Shown here: piece after piece, positions 14,342 to 29,992 of the stretch
Position numbering within the stretch: position 1 is the stretch's first letter
How the letters are laid out: each line of letters starts with the position of its first letter
Assembly (NCBI GenBank): GCA_009602725.1
Contig: WELB01000131.1
Span: forward strand, 266,641 to 330,640
Direction of reading: 5' to 3'
Origin: Spirogloea muscicola
Lineage: Eukaryota; Streptophyta; Zygnematophyceae; Spirogloeales; Spirogloeaceae
Length of the DNA stretch: 64,000 nt
Notes under the pieces: model-generated
The model's database searches: none
Told to the model about the DNA's origin: nothing
The model's input: the letters and a program-made list of their open reading frames with translations, nothing else
Translations under genes and position numbers: made by a program

Positions 14342-15992
14342 ATGCTGGGCGCTATGGTCATCCGGCTGCTCATGTGAGTGGCATGGCAGCTATCGTGGCG
14401 GCTGTAAGAACTGAGTCAGAGAGGCGAATACGTGAGGGCTGCGGGACGGGATGAATCATTTGAAGCTCAGACGATCCAGCGACCTCATTCTCCAAAATGG
14501 CGGAGATTGGGATCTCTGGCAGCTGGATGTTGTCCCAGGGTGGTCACAAGTACAGCTGTCTTTTGCTCTCCTTGTTTCAGTGCCAAACTGCATACCCTAC
14601 TGTGCAACCCCTCTCCTTCCGCTAAACCACGGCAAGCTGTGTGCGCAGTATGGTGCTAGGTTATATGTATCCAGCGTATGGATGCTATAAGACAATTGAG
14701 TTGAAGAAACCAGACGTGGAGACTTTGCGCTACTGGTGCCAGTATTGGTAAGCCCTCTAGCAAGTTACTCAGTCTTTGAGCAGGGCTTGGATTAGTCCAT
14801 GACAGTGAAGGTGGCCAGGTGCTAACAAGAAGAGTCATCACAGATAGTCCATATCTGCTTGGTTGAGGGACCTATCTTCATCCATGTCCAGCAGATGGCA
14901 GCCAGGTGGCAGAAGCATGTCCTTACTCACAGCCTGGCAAGCCTGTGCAATGCAGGGTTATCATTGCGGTGGTAACAGTTGCGGAGAGGGTGCTCGATGT
15001 CTTCGTGTCTTGGTGAGACTTACCTGTTTGGCAGACGATTCTTTGCAGAGCCATGAAGCTGCCATCTAATTTCCATTCACCCTACCCAGTGGCCGCGTAA
15101 GTAAGTTACTGTACAAATACATTTCTGTAATTGACTTGTTGGTGTGTGGCTGATGGCGGTGCACATCTTGTGCAGGTTTCCCATGTACAATGAGGCAAAG
15201 CTTGCGTTCATGGTATACTTGTGGCATCCAAAGACTCAGGTATGCAATTTGTTGGTAATTGCTGCAACTCGCTGATGGTGCTTTTCAGTCTTCTCAAATG
15301 ACTCAAGGTGTTGCAGGTTTCACAAACCTTAGGACATCTCCACTTGTGCACTGTGCTGCAGGGAACAGCGTACATCTTTTCCACCTTTGTGAGACCATTC
15401 GTATCTGAGCATGAAGCGCAAATTGATCACCACCTCGATAACTTTCAAACCAAGGCTGGAGCAATGGCGATCGGATGGTGGAATCAAGGTTGTGCATATG
15501 CACACGACTGCTTTGTTGATCTGCTCACTTATGCTGCGTCCCAGGCTCCGCAAGCAGGTCAACGGGTAAGGAGTCAAGAGTTCCTGCCGTTAACTTCTTC
15601 CTCACTGTGATAAGACATCTCTTTGGCCTATTGGGGTAGATACACAGGATGCAAGGGTAGAGCAGAGCATTGTCCTATACAACACACAGATGATGCTTGA
15701 ATTGCGTTCTGTATCTAATGTTGTGCTAGTCCACTGAGAACGGGCATCCTCTGGTTGCCCGAAGTCTTCCTGGCAGTTGGTGCAACATTCATTTAGCTCT
15801 TGGCTATGTCTTCATACACAGGGCCTGCAACAGCGCAGGCAGGGCTACAACACTCCTCATCGGAGGATGATCGTGCAAGAGGAAGAGGAGGAGTTTGAGT
15901 ATGACGTCGTGGAGGACATCAGTCCCGCTGATTATCCGGAGCCGGCTGAATTTGTGACCAAAGTGCGACAACGCTCCACTCGCATATTTTGA
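14342..15992 (+). CDS. HVA22: HVA22/TB2/DP1 (REEP-like) membrane protein
   Basis: REEP/HVA22 proteins shape tubular ER and take part in ER traffic and stress response. Six exons join in phase: 14342-14373, 14649-14747, 14956-15012, 15176-15239, 15362-15565 and 15822-15992, giving 208 residues. Blocks: MLGAMVIRLL, GYMYPAYGCYKTIE, KKPDVETLRYWCQYW, VIIAVVTVAERVLD, PMYNEAKLAFMVYLWHP, GTAYIFSTFVRPFVSEHE. Two hydrophobic hairpins make up the TB2/DP1 domain, followed by an acidic tail (QEEEEEFEYD). Length is typical of the family. The first ATG sits 32 bases before the first donor. Confidence 0.92.
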
Positions 15993-16900
15993 GGAAGCGA
16001 CCTCCTCCACTTTCACTGCGCCTGCTGGCCATGATTGCTGGTGGCTACTGGCAGCCATGGTCGCCTGCCTGGGTCTCAAACAAAAAATGGTGGAACAGCA
16101 GTTGTGGCAATTCGACAGAAGTAATTTTGTACATACATAGCCTCTTCAGCTGGCTTGTCACGTGTTACTGCAGTCTGCAGACTAAGACAAGCAATGGTAA
16201 CAGCCCCTATGCTTTCTGCTAGCTGTGTATCTATGCTATTGTCCTGGAGTCTGGAAGTAGACAGCACAGCTTGTTGCTCTCTGCAGAAGCCTCTGCGCTT
16301 GAAAGTGAGATTCATGATCCACATACAGGTTGTCCAATCCTTCTGAGTCAGTCAAGCCTCCCTCACAAGTCATAGCGCTGTATTGTAGCCTTGCCCAATG
16401 ACACTCCGCCTACCCCAAAAGGTGATGCCTGAAAGTTCCTCACGCATTCACGAGATGCTGCTTCGAAGTGAGGACGTGCATGCCCCAGTTGTGGTGCCAG
16501 CGCAGGGGATAGCAGTGATGCATGCTAGTAAGTGCCGAGGTCTTAGGGCTGTGTATGCAGGCGAAATGGCCACACCCACCGGTTGAGCTGCCTGCAGCAC
16601 ATAGCAACTGCGCTCGGGGAGGGCGGTTAGAGGAACAGATGCAGCTCAGGTACCACGCCGCCCAAGCTAGGACGTTGTGAGAGGATGTGGCAAGTCTGAG
16701 GAACAGCTGTAGAGGCCATCACAACTCATGTATAGGAGGAACTTTGAATTCATGTCAACAGCAGTTCAGGGGCCGAGGTACGGCAGCCTTTGGCGCAAGC
16801 GAGGAGGTTGACGGCAGGAAGAAATGGGCATGGTGTTCACGAAGTGAACAGATTACTAAGCTTCCATCTGCGTCGTCTTGTGTCTAGCTGTGTGGTTTTT
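15993..16900. other. Non-coding, 3' flank of HVA22
   Basis: Contains a possible HVA22 3' UTR and an open stretch near 16425-16530 (RIHEMLLRSEDVHAP...) that I could not assign to any family or join to neighbours. No repeat longer than 20 bases was seen before 16885. Confidence 0.35.
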
Positions 16901-16904
16901 TCTT

Positions 16905-16990
16905 TCGGCACCTTTTGGCTCTTTGGATCTTGTCCATTCTTTTTGGGCTGGCCTTTCCCAGCCCCTATTCTCTATGGGCGAGCAAGTTGT
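16905..16990 (-). repeat. R2-type repeat, inverted
   Basis: Reads on the minus strand as the R2 unit: it starts in CTCGCCCATAGAGAATAGG and ends in CCCAAAAAGAATGGACAAGA. The copy is about 85 bases. It is preceded (16885-16910) by TAGCTGTGTGGTTTT and a TTTCGGCACCTTTTGG relic of R4. Confidence 0.65.
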
Positions 16991-17272
16991 CCGAGTGAAA
17001 GGGAGGCCAAGCCAAGCCAGTACAGTGATGTACACAAATTGCGGAGAATTAGATGGGCTAAGGTAAGAGAACGAAAAGCACAACCGAAGTTGACTCTACT
17101 TACCCACAAATGGGCACGTACATATCGAGCAGACTAATCTGCGAGCTGGAGCACGACTTTGCAAGCCAGTGGCCTGGCTTCGTGCGCGTCCAGCACGCTG
17201 ATGTACGGCTAGAGCCTGGAAGCGCTGCAAGCTAAGCGAGAGCGGCATCCTGCAATAAGCAATCAATGCTTG

Positions 17273-17273
<1 letters not shown>

Positions 17274-17365
<92 letters not shown>
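17274..17365 (+). repeat. GA dinucleotide microsatellite
   Basis: An uninterrupted (GA)n run of roughly 90 bases, about 45 units, ending in GAATGAAGAAG. It is the longest simple repeat in the window. Confidence 0.97.
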
Positions 17366-17369
<4 letters not shown>

Positions 17370-17455
17370 GAAGAGGTAGCTCTTTACTGAGTGTTCCATC
17401 TACACCCGTTCTGACATAGCGCTTTAGGCCCCTCCGTCATTTGGCCCCTTCGAAC

Positions 17456-17531
17456 CTTTGTTCAATTCTTTTACGGGCTGGCTTTTCACAGCCCTTGCCC
17501 CCATTGGGAGAGCCACTTCTTCTTTCAGAGT
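17456..17531 (-). repeat. R3-type repeat, inverted
   Basis: On the minus strand it carries GAAGTGGCTCTCCCAATGGG, GGCAAGGGCTGTGAAAAGCC and AGCCCGTAAAAGAATTG, matching the tandem cluster at 13480-13745. Confidence 0.7.
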
Positions 17532-17605
17532 ACCAGATTCTGCCTGGACAATGTATTGGCTTGAATTGGCCTTCCTTTCATTTCATGTGCTCTGCGCGCC
17601 TTCTC

Positions 17606-18620
17606 TTTTTTAGAGAGAGAAGAAGCACGGTGCGCATGAAGTTGAAAGAGAGGCCAATGCTAGCCCTTACAAAAGTCCTAGTAACGGGGTAATGAGTTAG
17701 CTAAGGGGGCACTAACATCCTCGAGTGAGCACATACATATCTGACAAGCTAAGCTGACGAGCCAGACCACCACCACGGAAGCCATTAGCCTGGCCTAATG
17801 CACGCCCAGCACGCTGGTGTATCGTCAGTGCCTGGGAGCGCTGCAGACTCAATGATAGCCGCATTCTATAGCATGCAACGATGGCTTGCGGGACGCTAGA
17901 ATGCCCTAAGCTACCCGCCCGACTACGTCGGCGGGCATCGACATGGTGTGCCAGGCGGAGGGAATACCACTTCGTTCCATAGCCGCCGCATATGTCCATA
18001 GCGCATGGGAAAGAAAGCGCGGCCAGATTAACTGGTGGCTGGGAGAGGCCAGCCCAAGAAAAGAATGGACAAGGTCTGAAGAAGTAGTCGGCCCGGGGGT
18101 GGTTCTTATAATGGCGCTCCTCCTCCTCCGCATGATGTGTAGCCCAACCTGGCACAGTCGGCGTAGGTGGCCCTGGTTGGAATGCGTCGATGAGAACGAC
18201 GTCGAGTAGAAGACGAGGCCCACCGCTCCGGGGTGCGACTATCATTGAGTCTGCAGCGCTCCCAGGCACTGACGATACACCAGCGTGCTGGCGGAGTGCC
18301 TCTTTCCCTGCAGCGAGCTACTCAGACCTGATGTTGCTCACTCGTGGGTACTGAGCTTTCCTCTGCATCGTTTCTGTGTTCTGCAGTGTTTTGTAGTTTC
18401 TCCGACTCCTCTTTCTTTGGCTGGGCGTGCATTAGGCCAGGCTAATGGCTTCCGTGGTGGTGGGTTGGCTCCTCAGCTTAGCTTGTCAGATATGCATGTG
18501 CTCACTCGGGGATATTAGTGTCCCCCTGAGCCAGCTCATTACCCAGTTAACAGGACATTTGTAAGGCTAGAATTGGCCTCCCTTTCCATTTCATGCGCAC
18601 CGCGCGCCTTCTCTCCGGGG
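17606..18620. mobile_element. Inverted-repeat composite with LINE fragment in the centre
   Basis: Left arm 17606-17862 and right arm 18238-18620 are inverted copies. Shared blocks include GGTGCGCATGAA, GAGTGAGCACATNCATATC, CATTAGCCTGGCCTAATGCA, GTGCCTGGGAGCGCTGCAG and CTCAATGATAG. The right arm is split by about 130 bases (18288-18420) that match 62160-62275. The centre encodes, on the minus strand, GGPRLLLDVVLIDA and HHAEEEERHYKNHP, a relative of the module at 12523-13116. It also contains an R1 copy at 18010-18079. A third arm copy stands alone at 38806-39085. The architecture is clear; the element class is inferred. Confidence 0.65.
18010..18079 (+). repeat. R1-type repeat nested in the composite
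   Basis: Matches R1: GCGCGGCCAGATTAACTGG, GGCTGGGAGAGGCCAGCC, AAGAATGGACAAGGTC. It interrupts the minus-strand LINE-like frame, so it is probably younger than the host fragment. Confidence 0.7.
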
Positions 18621-18717
18621 GGGGCAGCCACCAAATCCAGACGCCTGACGTAAGGCCCCTGCCACGCTTTGGAGTACCGACTTGATGCCCGGCACAGAAC
18701 AACGAGCAAGGGCCAAG

Positions 18718-18762
18718 GAAGCAAGCGCGGCCAGATGAACTGGTGGCTGGGAGAGGCCAGCG
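18718..18762 (+). repeat. Partial R1-type repeat
   Basis: Carries GCAAGCGCGGCCAGATGAAC and GGCTGGGAGAGGCCAGC and then stops; the common CCCAAAAGAATGG end is missing. Confidence 0.65.
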
Positions 18763-19230
18763 GGGAGGTAAGGTTTGCCCCGTCTTGACGGGACCGCGCC
18801 CATCTGAGGCGGCGTCGGCGACCGGCCGGCCGCCGCTCCTGCCCACTGTCCGCCGTATGCCTCGCCGTCCCGCTCGGCCCCCCAAACCGCCCCAGACCCT
18901 CCATCACTCAAACACGCACTCCGTTAATTAGAGCTCACTTCCCGTTTAGAGCTGTTTCTTCTTAACGGGGGTCATCTTGAGCGGGAGTTGGTTGATGCGC
19001 CGGCCCTCGTCCCCGCCCTAGTAGCCCCGCGCGCCGCGCCGCGATCCGCGCCTCCCTCCCCGACGCCGGCGTCGCCCAGCCGCACCCCCGCCGCCGCCGT
19101 GATCTCGTCGCCGCGCGCTCCGCCGGAGCCTGCGGGCGGCCGAAGCGGGGGAGGACACATTTGCCGCGTCTGCGCCGCCGGACGGGCCAGCCGGCTGCTA
19201 GCGTGCATGTAGGGACCCCGGAAGCCGGCT

Positions 19231-19263
<33 letters not shown>

Positions 19264-19333
19264 GCGTCGCGGTCGCCCGCCCGCGGGCCCGCCCCTGCCT
19301 CCAGTCTCTTGGCCTCGGGCTCGAGCGTCGGCC
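18763..19333. promoter_or_regulatory. GC-rich upstream region of TM9 gene
   Basis: Very GC-rich, with a (CCG)n run near 19229-19262 just before the TM9 start. Probably promoter and 5' UTR. No specific element was identified. Confidence 0.4.
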
Positions 19334-22300
19334 ATGGGGCGCGCCGGCGTCCTCGTGCTGCCCCTGCTCCTGGCAGCCCTCGCCGGCCACTGCGCCGCCT
19401 TCGATTTCTACCACAAGGTTCGGGCACATCAAGCGGGCCTCGCCTCGGCTGTTGTGCGCCTGCACCCCGATAAGGGCGCCAGTGAGCGCTGCACACACCT
19501 CGGGGCCTCACCGTTCCCGTGACTTTGCTGTCGGGACCGCAGTATGCGTATGGCGACAAGGTCACTCTGTGGGTCAACAAAGTCGGGCCGTACAACAATC
19601 CGCAGGAGACCTACAACTACTACGAGCTGCCGTTCTGTCGGCCTCCTGGGGCCAAGACTGCTCCACAGCACAAGTGGGGTGGGCTGGGAGAGGTCCTGGA
19701 GGGCAATGAGCTCATCGACAGCCAGCTGACTGTGAAGTTTCAGCGTGAGTGCATGCCTGAGAGCTGAGTGGCAGACCTGCCATCGGCTGAATAGGATGGC
19801 GTGGTGAAGTGCTGATGCAGTGAGGGGACCATTCTTTGCACCTCTGATCTGCGAGAGAGCTGCTATCTAGAGCTTGAGAGCCTAGCAGTAAGCAGGCCGA
19901 GCAGGAGCTGAATGCAATGGCAATCCATGGGTGTCAGATTCCAAATACATTAGATACTTCCGGCTAACCTTCACCGATCTGTAAACTTTCACAGACAACA
20001 TGACCAAGCAGACTATCTGCCAGATGACCTTGGACGCCAACAAGGCCAAAAAATTTACATATGCCATTCAGAACCGCTACTGGTTCGAGCTGTTCATGGG
20101 TAAGGTTTCGTCTGTGTATGCTTTCAGGTGCAGTCTTGCGGCGTGGCAATGTTGTAGGGAGCTGATTTGCCAGTGCTGCTTTGCCTGTGTGGTTTCACAG
20201 GCAAAGCACAGGCAAAGTGTGGTTTCGTACTGACAAGCTGCGTGTATGGTTTTCTGCAAATGTCAATGTTCATCTGCAGACGACCTCCCCATCTGGGGTG
20301 AGTATACTGCTCACTTGCTATATACGCAACTCCTAGCTTCTACTGCTCATATGCATCATTCCATGTAAGTCCATTTGTAGAGAGAAAGAAACAGCTACAT
20401 GCTGGCACCCTTGGTGTAAACATCGCGTGACTTGGATTGCCAGGCTTTGTTGGGGAACTAGCACAAGGGGACAAGACTGACGGCATGGCTACTGGTGATG
20501 AAGACGTAGTCATAAATACGCACAAGAGGTTTGACATCAACTACAATGGTGATCGTGTAAGTCAGCTCATCTTGCTACTCTAGTCAAGTGCTGTCCTTCT
20601 TCTTGTGGGTCATGTACTGCAGCAGGACATATTATTCTGTTGTGGTACCCGCTGTTAGATTATTGTGCAGCACTGCGTCAAGATATGCTACACTGAACTC
20701 TCGCGCCTTTGTGGTTCTCAGATTATCCAAGTAAACTTGACGGCTGAGAACCCTCAATCAGTTGTTGCTGGCCAGTCACTGGAATTCACTTACTCGGTCA
20801 AGTGGGAGTCCACAGACATCCCCTTCTCCAAGAGATTCGACCGCTACCTTGATTACAATTTCTTTGAGCATCAGGTGCGCTGGGTGCAAAAGCAAAGGGG
20901 TGTACAGTTAAAAAGTGCCACAACTAGGGCAGGACTTAGTGTTCCCAAATTGATCACGAGCTTAGAAGTGCCTGACATATGTCTTACGAAGGAGGTTTTC
21001 CAGGGAGTCATATCAAACAATACTACAAAAACTGGCACTGTGTAATGCAGATTCACTGGTTCTCCATCTTCAATTCGTTCATGATGGTCATTTTCCTGAC
21101 TGGATTGGTATCCATGATCTTAATGAGGACACTCCGCAACGACTATGCTAAGTATGCTCGCGAGGAGGATGACTTGGAAACTCTGGTATGTCGCCAAGAG
21201 CAAGCACCTGACTTGATGTACCTGGTATATGGTGCTGAGAGCTTTGATTGCCGTGGTTTGACGAGGTAATTAGATGAGGATGATAATGATATGGAAGTGC
21301 AATGCCTGTTTTTGTGAGCACCTGTGAATTGCTCTGTATTGATCGTCAAGTATGTCTATCCGTCTTTCTCTCTTTTGCAATGCATGGCCTCAGGGGAATT
21401 GTATTTGGTCATTTTTGCAGGAGAGAGATGTAAGTGAGGAGTCAGGCTGGAAGCTTGTGCATGGAGATGTCTTCAGATCGCCTCGCTATCTCGTCCTCCT
21501 GTCGGCCCTTGTTGGAACTGGAGCACAGCTGACTCTCTTGGTCCTCTTTGTCATTCTGATAGCCATTGTTGGCATGCTCTATGTTGGGTACGGGTAGATG
21601 CTTCACCATCTTCCATGGACGTGGCCTTGAGCTTGCCTTGTTACTCAAAGAATTGTGTTCACCTTGCATACAGATGCATTTTCTTCGAAAAGCTTACAAG
21701 CATTAGGTTCAAGCTGATCTGTGGCGTTGACATGAATTTGTTGCTGTCAGCCGTGGGACAATTGCGACTGCATTCATCATCTGCTATTCCTTGACATCCT
21801 TCATTGCCGGATATGTGAGCGGTGGATTCTACTCAAGAAACGACGGTAAGCAGTTCTTACATTCAACTTGGTGACAATAACCAAGTGAATTGTCCTTTTC
21901 TTTAATCCCTCTCCAAGAAAAAGTCCCTCTCCCAGAACAAGTACTTTGCATGCGACGCAGTCTGAAGTGCGCCTCGCAGATGGCCCGCGTGCAGTACCGC
22001 TCCCTACGCCTCAAGTGACAGATGTTGACACTTATTCCTTGTTGCCATTCCCTTACCCCACCAGCTCTGCGTTGAAGATGCAGTCATCCCATGTGCTCCT
22101 TGTACTCACTGCCTGCAGCTGACATTGCTGACTGGATGCAGGCAAGCATTGGATCAAGTCAATGTTGCTGACTGCCTCCTTATTCCCATTCACTTGCTTT
22201 GCTATTGGCTTTGCCTTAAACACCGTGGCTATCTTCTACCACTCTCTTGCTGCCATCCCATTCGGCACCATGGTACGCGGTCTCACGAACTAGTGGTGAT

Positions 22301-23387
22301 GCTGCAGAAGGAGTTTGTCGCTCGCAGCAGTCAAGCTTAAGTAAGGCCTGGCGAGGTCCACTTTTCGCAGCTGGTATAATTTGACAAGTTAGTATTGTTG
22401 CTGGCAGGTGGTCATGTTTGTGATCTGGGCTTTTATCTCGTTCCCCTTGGCCTTATTGGGAACTGTGGTGGGGAGGAACTGGAGCGGCATCCCTGACAAT
22501 CCCTGCAGGGTGAAGACTATCCCAAGGCCCATCCCACAGAAGAAGTGGTACTTGACTCCCACAGTGGTGTCCTTAATGGGAGGCCTGCTGCCTTTTGGCA
22601 GCATCTTCATCGAGATGTATTTCATCTTTACGTCGTTTTGGAACTACAAGGTATGGTGTAATGAGCTCCGAGGTAAATGAGGAGTTGCTTCACTAGTGTC
22701 ATGCTTACTGACATGCAGTATCTATTGTTAGGAGCCCAACGACTGTATGATGTCTCGAAATTTCACTGCAGGGTGCTCAATGCAGGGTGTCCATTTGTGC
22801 AATGTTGCAGGTGTATTATGTGTACGGATTCATGCTACTGGTGTTCTTGATTTTGATCATTGTGACGGTCTGCGTGACAATTGTTGGCACCTACTTCCTT
22901 CTCAATGCTGAGAACTACCACTGGCAGTGGACGTCCTTCTTCTCGGCTGCCTCCACAGCTGCCTATGTCTATCTTTACTCCATATACTACTACTTTGCAA
23001 AGACAAAGATGACAGGCTTCTTCCAGACATGCTTCTACTTTGGCTACACTGCAATGTTTTGCCTCGGCTTGGGCATCCTGTGTGGTAAGCCCATACATAC
23101 TGCTGACACTCAAGTGACTCTTGTGCATTTTGTGTTATGTAACAGGGCATGCTATGCCAGTAATATATGGTAGATGTAACTGCTGCCAAAGCCTGTGTGA
23201 AAATTGAGAGCTTGTGCCACTGTGCGGTTATACAGAGCTGCGCTTGCCTCTACCTGGTGCCGTCTGATCAACTTGAGCACCAGCACGTGTGGCTGAGCCT
23301 TGGATGCTGTGCTTTGTAGGTGCCATTGGTTACCTGGGCTCTTCGCTCTTCGTCAGGCGTATCTACCGAAACATTAAGTGCGATTAA
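19334..23387 (+). CDS. Transmembrane 9 superfamily protein (nonaspanin, TMN)
   Basis: TM9SF proteins are nine-helix membrane proteins of the Golgi and endosomes involved in sorting other membrane proteins. Thirteen exons: 19334-19417, 19543-19744, 19995-20099, 20280-20297, 20444-20556, 20722-20874, 21051-21185, 21421-21587, 21751-21845, 22142-22272, 22408-22650, 22811-23084 and 23320-23387, giving 595 residues. A signal peptide ([17 protein letters not shown]) is followed by a lumenal domain with [21 protein letters not shown] and LPIWGFVGE. The helical part has [25 protein letters not shown] and [15 protein letters not shown]. The protein ends in IKCD, fitting the C-terminal KxD/E Golgi-retention signal of plant TMNs. 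Exon 4 is an 18-base microexon supported by frame and family alignment. Confidence 0.95.
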
Positions 23388-24225
23388 GTATGTACTATGC
23401 CGCACATTTCCAGGACAAGTAGGGTCAACAGGTGTAGCACCTGCAAGTTGCGCAGAGATCATTCTGAGCAATGTGCACAGACGAAGCAGGCAGGGCCTCT
23501 GAGCAACCTCTGTTGATTGCAACCAAGGTCTGCTCTGTAGAGTGGAAGGTCCATCGACTAACTGCAACGTAGTGCAGCCGCTTGCTTGAGTGCAGCACAT
23601 TAGCTGGATTCTGACTGGGCTACAGACTTTCAGGCCGACTGAGAAATGTCGCCTTGCATTACCAGGGTGGCTAGCATGCCAAGTCTTGCTTAACTTGCCC
23701 CTGCCTTACTATTTCAGTGTTGTCGAAATTTTACTGAGTTCTGCTCGGGCAATGTGTGTTACTGGCTGCCATGACGTCTTACAAAGTGATTTATCAGGAA
23801 CAAGTAACGCACGCTGTGCAAGATAGGGACGTGAGTTGGTAACCTTGATTGCGTCCTCAATTAAGTCACCCAGCCAGGTGAGGTCAATTGGCACCACCAG
23901 GGTAGCTGCTCTTGTTACCACAAATATTGTCCCGGGCACAACTAAGCATACCCTCACAGTCTTACCAGAGACGCAACACGAGGATATGCGCATGTCGGCC
24001 ATGAGTCTATTAGCAACCAGTGAGGCTGCTTGGGTATCTCCAGAATACAGGTGATAAGGAATTCTCATAGCAACGAGCGAAGGACTTACTAACAAGGGAC
24101 TGGTATTACAATGACCATCTGGGCATGATTGTATTGCCCAACCACTTGCGCATCACTAATGTGGATGTGCACCCATACTAGCAATCTAAAGGCGTCAAGA
24201 GTGGGGTGATGAGCCCGATGTCTGC
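23388..24225. other. Intergenic between convergent TM9 and RPT5
   Basis: About 840 bases between two stop codons facing each other. Presumably two 3' UTRs and spacer. No conserved frame, RNA or repeat was recognised. Confidence 0.5.
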
Positions 24226-27782
<3,557 letters not shown>

Positions 27783-28343
27783 GGCGCCCGCCGCCGCCGC
27801 CGCCGCCGCCGCCGCCCCCTTCTTCGGGGCCGGCCCGGCCAGCCGCTGCGCAGCTCGCCCCTCCNCGCTCCGCGCCGCGCTCCGTGCCGCGTCTCGCGGC
27901 GCGTCAGGCGGCGGGCGTCGCGGAGGGGCGTAGGCGGGGGTTGGTTTTTCTTGTGCTGCTGACAGCACACGGAAGGTCACTCCTGACGGGACGGCGCCCA
28001 CTCAGCTTGACGGCGCGTCCGGCAGTGGGACCCGTTCACACCGGCCGCCCTGCGGGCTCGGGCGTAGGTCAGTCCCCGCCCCTGGTCTGCCCCTCCGCCA
28101 TCCGCGCCGCATCCCGCGCCGCCGCTTGCGCTGGCGCCGCGCGCCCCGCCGCCGTCGCTGCCCGCGCTGTTGCCTTAGCGATAACCGCTTCTCGCTTGCT
28201 GCGCCGCATCGCCGCCGGAGCGGCCGCCAGCGGCGGCCGGCGGAGCACGCCCGGCGGCTGCTCAACACCGCCGGCGCATGGCCGCTGCCTGACCGGCGCC
28301 CGGCTGATCCCCTCGCCGCGGCCGCCGTCGTCGCCGCCGCACC
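27783..28343. promoter_or_regulatory. Shared bidirectional promoter region of RPT5 and COPI zeta
   Basis: About 560 bases between two divergent ATGs. It is GC-rich, with GCC repeats next to the RPT5 start and a single N at 27865. No named motif was identified; the head-to-head arrangement alone suggests shared regulation. Confidence 0.5.
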
Positions 28344-29665
28344 ATGGAGGTATGTTTGTAACATATTTCGCGCGGAGCTCCGCGGCCCAGCAACAAGCTG
28401 GGGCACTCGGGGGTTGGCGCTCAGCTCTATGGCTGCAGTGACCTGCTGCTGAAGCTCCGCTGACGGCGCTCGCTCGCGGCCGCGCACTCAATGCGCTGCG
28501 TGCGCGCAGTCCTCGTCGCCCGAGATCAAGAACATCCTGCTGCTGGACGCCGACGGCAAGCGCGTGGCGATCAAGTACTACTCGGACGACTGGCCGACGC
28601 TCGCCGCCAAGCTGGGCTTCGAGAAGTCCGTCTTCAACAAGACGCAGCGCATCAACGCGCGCACCGAAGGTGCACCGCCCTGGGCTCGATGACCACCTCG
28701 GGTGCCCGCCTAGCTGCCCCCCGCCCTGCAACAGCGGGCCCGACCCTGATGGCTGCCCTGCAAGGTGCGCAGCGGAGATTGGCATGTTCGACGGCTTTGT
28801 TGTCGTCTACAAGTTTGCGGCCGACCTGCACTTCTACGTGACCGGCGGCGACGAGGAGAACGAGCTTATACTTGCCACCGTGCTCCAGGCCTTCTTCGAG
28901 GCCGTCTCTATTCTCCTCAGGTTCGCCGAGTCAGTCCTCCGGTGTTTCCAGTTACGGTCATGACGAAGCTACTCAGGCAGCATTTGGATTTCTTGAAGCT
29001 TCGTCCTGTCTTCAGGACTTTTAGTATGGGTAATGTTGTCGTCCTGACTGATGAGTTAAAGGTCGTGAGCATGATGGGGGTTCATTTCATTGCTCCTTTG
29101 TGGCTGTGCTCCTCAGATGTTCTACTGTCTGGCTGGCCTGCGCAGGGGGGCTATGGAGAAGAAGACGGTCCTGGAGAACCTGGATCTAGTCCTTCTGTGC
29201 TTGGACGAAATTGTCGATGGCGGGTATGCATTACTCTCTCACAAGACCCTCACTTCAAGACTGACTCTGTGTAGAATACTTTCAGATGCCAGCTCATGCT
29301 GGAGACCTGCAAGCCCTTCCAGAGACTTCAGGGGCGCTCTTCATTGGCATGCTCTGAGGTGCAGTCACATTGTAGGTAACGCTTGTCATGGCTTTTCTGG
29401 TAAACAGTATCATACTGGAAAACGACCCCAATGTAATTGCTGGGCGAGTGGCCATGCGAGGAGCAGACACGGACCTTCCCCTCTCTGAACAGGTCCACGA
29501 AAGTCCAATGTGTAGCATTCTGGATTTCTACTTAGCTGTTGCAACGCCATCGATGAGACTTCAGATGCACATAGTGACATGTCAGCACTCGGTGTTTTCT
29601 GGCAGACGATCTCACAGGCCCTCGCAACAGCAAAGGAGCACCTGGCAAGGTCCCTGCTCAAGTGA
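28344..29665 (+). CDS. COPZ: Coatomer subunit zeta (COPI)
   Basis: Small longin-fold subunit of the COPI coat for Golgi-to-ER transport. Exons: 28344-28349 (only Met-Glu), 28510-28669, 28773-28920, 29146-29223, 29408-29492 and 29606-29665, giving 178 residues, the normal family length. Blocks: [101 protein letters not shown] and [17 protein letters not shown]. Exon 4 starts after CGCAG at 29145 because only that choice keeps phase and matches the family. The isolated six-base first coding exon is notable. Confidence 0.95.
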
Positions 29666-29992
29666 CAGCCTCCAGAAGGCTGTGCATACCTTAATAAGAC
29701 GTATTGCCCAATTCGTTTTTAACTCCAAAGCTTATTCAAGATCCAGATAGAGCAGCACATTACTCCCATCTTAAGTGCAATGCAGTATTGAGCATTTAAG
29801 GGAAATGTCCAATCAGCTTCTGCATTTGCATTGAGAGCATGCATGCAAGGCACTACAATGGGTCGCTGAGCCTCACCTCATGAGCAACCTTTGAATGAAA
29901 GAATGTACACAAATACAAGCACAGCTTGCCATCAAAAGTCGACCAGCGGGAATGCCATGGATAGACACAGTAAGAGGAATGACCGAGTAAAT
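29666..29992. other. Intergenic between convergent COPZ and BCD1
   Basis: About 330 bases, room for two short 3' UTRs. Nothing else seen. Confidence 0.5.

Noticed and set aside
17280-17364. GA run as a GAGA-factor regulatory site
   Set aside because: It lies in a repeat island far from any gene start, so I treat it as a plain microsatellite.
18962-19598. Minus-strand frame of about 200 codons upstream of TM9
   Set aside because: Composition-driven Arg/Ala/Gly peptide with no family motif, overlapping the TM9 first exons and promoter.
19161-19709. Long open frame on + and - strands over the first TM9 exons
   Set aside because: GC-rich sequence is open in several frames. The TM9 frame with signal peptide and conserved blocks explains the region.
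20158-20235. Possible small hairpin RNA in a TM9 intron (CACAGGCAAAG repeats)
   Set aside because: Only a short imperfect direct/inverted repeat with no conserved RNA pattern.
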